From assembly GCA_963763365.1 (NCBI GenBank), contig CAVXOE010000015.1, positions 216,066 to 280,065 on the forward strand: a stretch of 64,000 bases of DNA, written 5' to 3'. The notes under the pieces were generated by a model. It was given only the letters and a program-made list of their open reading frames with translations. It searched no databases and was not told the origin of the DNA. This document shows positions 60,759 to 64,000 of the stretch, one piece after another; position 1 is the first letter of the stretch, and each line of letters begins with the position of its first letter. A program made the position numbers and the translations under genes. Origin of the DNA: VAZQ01 sp963763365. GTDB lineage: Bacteria; Pseudomonadota; Alphaproteobacteria; Rhizobiales; Xanthobacteraceae.

Positions 60759-62487
60759 GCCCGACAAGGTGCAGCAACGGTCCCGCAAGCGGGCTCGTTG
60801 CGCGATCTATACCCGAAAATCTTCGGAGGAGGGTCTGGAGCAAGCGTTCAATTCGCTCGATGCCCAGCGCGAGGCCTGCGCGGCGTTCATCCTGTCCCAA
60901 CGTCACGAAGGCTGGGTGGCGTTGCCGACGCTATATGACGACGGCGGATATTCCGGCGGCACGATAGAGCGGCCCGCCTTGCAGAGGCTCATCGCTGACA
61001 TCGAGGCCGGCCAGATCGACGTTGTCGTCGTCTATAAGGTCGATCGGTTGACGCGGGCACTTTCCGATTTTGCCAAGCTCGTGGACATCTTCGACCGCCT
61101 CGGCGTCTCGTTCGTGTCGATCACGCAGCAATTCAATACGACGACCAGCATGGGTCGGCTGACACTGAATGTGCTCCTGTCCTTCGCCCAGTTCGAGCGA
61201 GAAGTCATCGGCGAGCGCGTGCGCGACAAGATCGCGGCGTCTAAGAAGAAGGGTATGTGGATGGGCGGAAATCCGCCGCTCGGATATGACGTCAAAGACC
61301 GGAAGCTGGTGGTCAATAAAGTAGAGGCCCGCACAGTTGTGCATATTTTCCGGCGATACTTGGCCCTCAAGTCGGTACGCGACCTCAAGGAAGAACTCGT
61401 CACCACAGGAATCAAAAGCAAACGGCGCCTTCGGCTTGACGGCTCGGAATACGGCGCGCGCGAACTTGCCCGTGGCGCACTCTACGGAATGCTGCAAAAT
61501 CGCATCTATCGTGGCGAAATCACCCACAAGGGCAATTCATATCCCGGAGAACATCCGGCAATCGTTGACCAACAGCTTTGGGACGAGGTCCAGGAATTGG
61601 TGGCCAGGAATCGCGTGGAGCGGGCCACCGGCGCACGCGCCAAGTATCCGAGTTTGCTCGGCGGCCTCGTATTCGACACGACGGGCGAGCGCCTGACGCC
61701 GACATACGCGGTCAAGAAGGGAACTCGCTATCGGTACTACATCTCGGCGCCGCTTATGCGGCAGGCCAGAGCCCGCCGCTCGCATGGCTGGCGCGTTCCT
61801 GCCGCCGATCTGGAAAGCCTCGTCATCAACAGGCTTGGCACGTTCTTTACCGATCCCACTGCCCTTCTCGACGTCATTGACGGCGAACCGCAGTGCGGCT
61901 CTAGCCAGCTAATCGAGCGTGGCTCTCAGATTGCAGCCGAGCTCGGGACCCAACCGCCGCAAGCAATCAAAGCAACCCTCATGAGTCTGCAATGCAGGGT
62001 CTTGGTCAATTCCGACTGCGTTAAGATCAATTTTTGTCGGCATCGACTCGCAGGGCTGCTAGCCGGACAACCGCTCGATCCGGGGCCGCAAGATCACACG
62101 GCGAAGCCCAATGCCGACGACACCGTATCGTTGTCGACGCCAGCTCGTCTTCGGCGGGTCGGCCGCGAAATGAGGATGCTGGTCGACGGTCCGGACAACC
62201 AGAACGAGCCAGATCCCAGCTTACTCAGGCTCATCGTACGCGCGCACGACATTCAAGAACGACTTTGCCAGGACACCAATCTCACCGTCCGCGATATTGC
62301 GCACGAGGAAGGTATCACGTCCGCTTACATCTACACGCTACTGCGGCTTCCGTCGCTCGCGCCAGATATCACCACGGCGATCGTCAATGGTCGACAACCG
62401 CAACAGTTGAGCGCCAAGTTCCTAATGCTGCGGGCATCCCGGTTGCCTATTGATTGGGTGGAGCAGCGCGCGCTGCTCGGATTCTGA
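60751..62487 (+). CDS. large serine recombinase (resolvase/integrase family)
   Basis: A 578-residue recombinase. The N-terminal catalytic domain shows 'CAIYTRKSSEEGLEQAFNSL' with the nucleophilic serine, 'DVVVVYKVDRLTRALSDFAK' and 'RLTLNVLLSFAQFEREVIGER' positions. A Recombinase domain follows ('GMWMGGNPPLGYDVKDRKL', 'QNRIYRGEITHKGNSYPGEH'), then a zinc-ribbon-like stretch lacking clear cysteines, and a C-terminal extension with a helix-turn-helix ('TVRDIAHEEGITSAYIYTLL'). ATG 60751 is preferred over GTG 60742. It can integrate or excise DNA between att sites. Confidence 0.93.
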   Translation: MPEPDKVQQRSRKRARCAIYTRKSSEEGLEQAFNSLDAQREACAAFILSQRHEGWVALPTLYDDGGYSGGTIERPALQRLIADIEAGQIDVVVVYKVDRLTRALSDFAKLVDIFDRLGVSFVSITQQFNTTTSMGRLTLNVLLSFAQFEREVIGERVRDKIAASKKKGMWMGGNPPLGYDVKDRKLVVNKVEARTVVHIFRRYLALKSVRDLKEELVTTGIKSKRRLRLDGSEYGARELARGALYGMLQNRIYRGEITHKGNSYPGEHPAIVDQQLWDEVQELVARNRVERATGARAKYPSLLGGLVFDTTGERLTPTYAVKKGTRYRYYISAPLMRQARARRSHGWRVPAADLESLVINRLGTFFTDPTALLDVIDGEPQCGSSQLIERGSQIAAELGTQPPQAIKATLMSLQCRVLVNSDCVKINFCRHRLAGLLAGQPLDPGPQDHTAKPNADDTVSLSTPARLRRVGREMRMLVDGPDNQNEPDPSLLRLIVRAHDIQERLCQDTNLTVRDIAHEEGITSAYIYTLLRLPSLAPDITTAIVNGRQPQQLSAKFLMLRASRLPIDWVEQRALLGF

Positions 62488-62683
62488 AAATATCAGTTAC
62501 GCAAACCGCGGCATCGTCAGCAAAAAAGTAAACCACGAAATGCCCGCCGAGAGATTTTCGTCGCCACGCGCGTCGAGAGAAGGCGCATATTTGTCTCTGC
62601 GGCATGCGGCATGTAAGAAATGCCCGCCAATTGGCGGCAAAAGCCGCGGAGATAAAAACCATTTAATTTCAATAGCTTACGCT

Positions 62684-62752
62684 GGCTGGGGCGCCAGGAT
62701 TCGAACCAGAAATGTTGCATTTCGATCGTCGGCCTAACCCATTGAAACACGC
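62684..62752 (-). repeat. tRNA-3'-end-like sequence (right copy)
   Basis: On the minus strand it ends 'ggttcgaatcctggcgcccc' then 'agcc', with a well-formed T-loop. The 5' half again does not match an acceptor stem. It lies ~200 bp after the recombinase stop and in the same orientation as the left copy, as expected of direct-repeat attachment sites of an integrated element. Whether it is a true att site or a decayed tRNA is not settled. Confidence 0.6.
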
Positions 62753-62781
62753 AAATATTTCCGGAGGCTGGTGCAAAATCG

Positions 62782-63011
62782 GTGGGCCAGAGACGCATAC
62801 TCGGCGTGTGGGGGGCCATTCTGATCGCGCTTAATCTCGGCGTTGTTGCAAACGGTTTTGTACTTTTCCTCGTGGCATCCGTGCTGTGGCGCAGATCGCC
62901 TTGGTCCAACGCGAACCAAGCCTTATTGTGCTGCAGAGCACGTTCACGGCCGTAAACTTGCTCGGCCTCTGGCAGGGCGGTGTGACGAAGGTTACGCAAC
63001 GATTCACATGA
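62782..63011 (+). pseudogene. small membrane protein remnant
   Basis: From 62782 the frame reads 'LGVWGAILIALNLGVVANGF' and 'VLFLVASVLW', two hydrophobic helices, then loses sense. The next frame carries on with 'VAQIALVQREPSLIVLQSTF' and 'TAVNLLGLWQ', ending at TGA 63009-63011. Joined near 62885 the two make one membrane-protein tail. The family is not recognised. It lies immediately right of the cassette's right repeat and runs up to the RecD2 start, so it may be a host gene whose 5' part was displaced by the integration. Confidence 0.5.
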
Positions 63012-64000
63012 AGCCGCTGCCGGAACCATCAACTCAGGAAGTTCTGGCGGGCCTCGTCGAGCGCGTCACGTACCACAATGACGAGAACGGTTTCTGCGTC
63101 CTGCGGATCAAGGCGCGCGGCCACCGCGATCTGATCACGGTGGTTGGGCACGCTGCGGTGATCTCCGCCGGCGAGTGGGTCACCGCATCGGGTGAATGGA
63201 TCAACGACCGCACCCATGGCCAGCAGTACAAGGCGAAGTTTCTAAAGACCTCGGAGCCGACGTCGATTGACGGCATCGAGAAATACCTCGGCTCCGGGAT
63301 GATCCGCGGCATTGGGCCGGTCTTCGCCAAGAAGCTGGTGCGCGCTTTCGGCGAGAAGGTGTTCGACACGATCGAAGCGGAGCCCGAACGCCTGCGGGAA
63401 GTGACGGGCATCGGCCCGGTCCGCGCCAAGCGCATTACCGATGCCTGGGCTGAACAGAAGATCGTCCGCGAGATCATGGTCTTCCTTCACAGTAATGGCG
63501 TCGGTACCGCGCGGGCGGTGCGCATCTACAAGACCTACGGCGCGGATGCCGTGCAGGTCATGTCGGAGAACCCGTATCGCTTGGCACGTGACATCCGCGG
63601 CATCGGCTTCAAGACCGCCGACGCGATCGCCATGAAACTTGGCATCGAAAAGACCGCGATGATCCGTGTTCGCGCTGGGATTTCCTACGCGCTGACCGAA
63701 GCCATGGACGAGGGCCATTGCGGGCTGCCGACCGATGAACTGGTGCCGCTGGCCGAGAAGCTGCTAGAGGTGCCGCATGAACTCATCCGGACCGCGCTCG
63801 ATCTCGAGTTGCAGGAGGGCACGGTGGTGCCGACCGGGTGGGCGAAACGCCCTGTGTGTTTCTCACCGGTCTGCATCGCGCGGAGCGTACAATCGCCGAA
63901 CGGCTGATGCGACTGGCAAATGGCAAGCTGCCCTGGCCGTGGATCGATCCGGACAAGGCGTTGCCGTGGGTCGAAAAGCACATCGGGCTTGCGCTTGCCG
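63008..64000 (+). pseudogene. recD2: RecD2-type ATP-dependent DNA helicase, N-terminal part, frameshifted and running off the window
   Basis: From ATG 63008 the frame holds the N-terminal OB-like domain ('LAGLVERVTYHNDENGFCVL') and the helix-hairpin-helix region ('IRGIGPVFAKKLVRAFG', 'VTGIGPVRAKRITDAW') of RecD2/RecD-like helicases. The frame ends at 63907, but just before, near 63831, family sequence moves to another frame: 'VGETPCVFLTGLHRAERTIA' and 'LPWPWIDPDKALPWVEKHIG', continuing to the window edge. One lost base (for example a G in 'ccgacc') would explain it. The helicase motor domains lie beyond the window. Called a pseudogene only because of the break; a sequencing error would make it intact. 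Confidence 0.75.

Noticed and set aside
1..64000. CRISPR arrays or rRNA genes
   Set aside because: No series of short regular repeats with unique spacers and no rRNA signature stretches were seen.

Overview
The window looks like a chromosome segment from an alphaproteobacterium close to Bradyrhizobium/Rhodopseudomonas (Rhizobiales). The grounds are high-GC coding, many Bug-type (TctC-like) periplasmic receptors, orphan twin-arginine ABC_sub_bind proteins, and a DUF3489-DUF2924-serine recombinase cassette of the kind seen in that group. No rRNA operon, intact tRNA or CRISPR array was seen. The assignment rests on gene content, not on a search.

Region 1 (1-34 kb) is a catabolic and uptake region. 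It starts with a Bug receptor end, two acyl-CoA dehydrogenases and an enoyl-CoA hydratase. A fumarylacetoacetase-family hydrolase is followed by a complete TRAP transporter (DctP, DctQ, DctM) and a RidA protein. Next come an amidohydrolase, a siderophore-interacting-type flavin reductase, and a minus-strand block of three 4,5-dihydroxyphthalate decarboxylase-like paralogues around a small amidohydrolase. Further Bug receptors, a polysaccharide deacetylase and a Tat-exported metallo-beta-lactamase-fold protein follow. A TetR regulator, with operator-like palindromes on both sides, lies between a Bug pair and an amidohydrolase. A three-subunit molybdenum hydroxylase sits next to an NMT1-like ABC importer and a deaminase-type amidohydrolase, which suggests uptake and oxidation of an N-heterocycle.

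Region 2 (34-47.7 kb) holds a Rieske oxygenase, a racemase-like protein, a MmgE/PrpD protein, a GMC oxidoreductase, a 2-oxoglutarate/Fe(II)-type oxygenase and a dipeptide/nickel-type ABC importer in which one permease and one ATPase are fused.

Region 3 (47.7-54.9 kb) is scarred. It has an IS3 left-end remnant joined to a DUF3489 scrap and a patatin-like 3' remnant, and an IS6-family element with perfect 15-bp inverted repeats that cuts a tandem array of ABC_sub_bind genes. A coiled-coil protein made of exact 35-residue repeats, a GAF-only protein and an RND pump scrap follow.

Region 4 (54.9-64 kb) has metY, a PAS-GGDEF diguanylate cyclase, a truncated PhoD-like phosphatase and a mobile cassette (DUF3489, DUF2924, large serine recombinase) bracketed by two tRNA-3'-end-like repeats. 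It ends in a RecD2-type helicase gene with an apparent frameshift that runs off the window. At least six genes carry single-base reading-frame breaks, so either decay is common here or the sequence has indel errors; both readings are kept open below.
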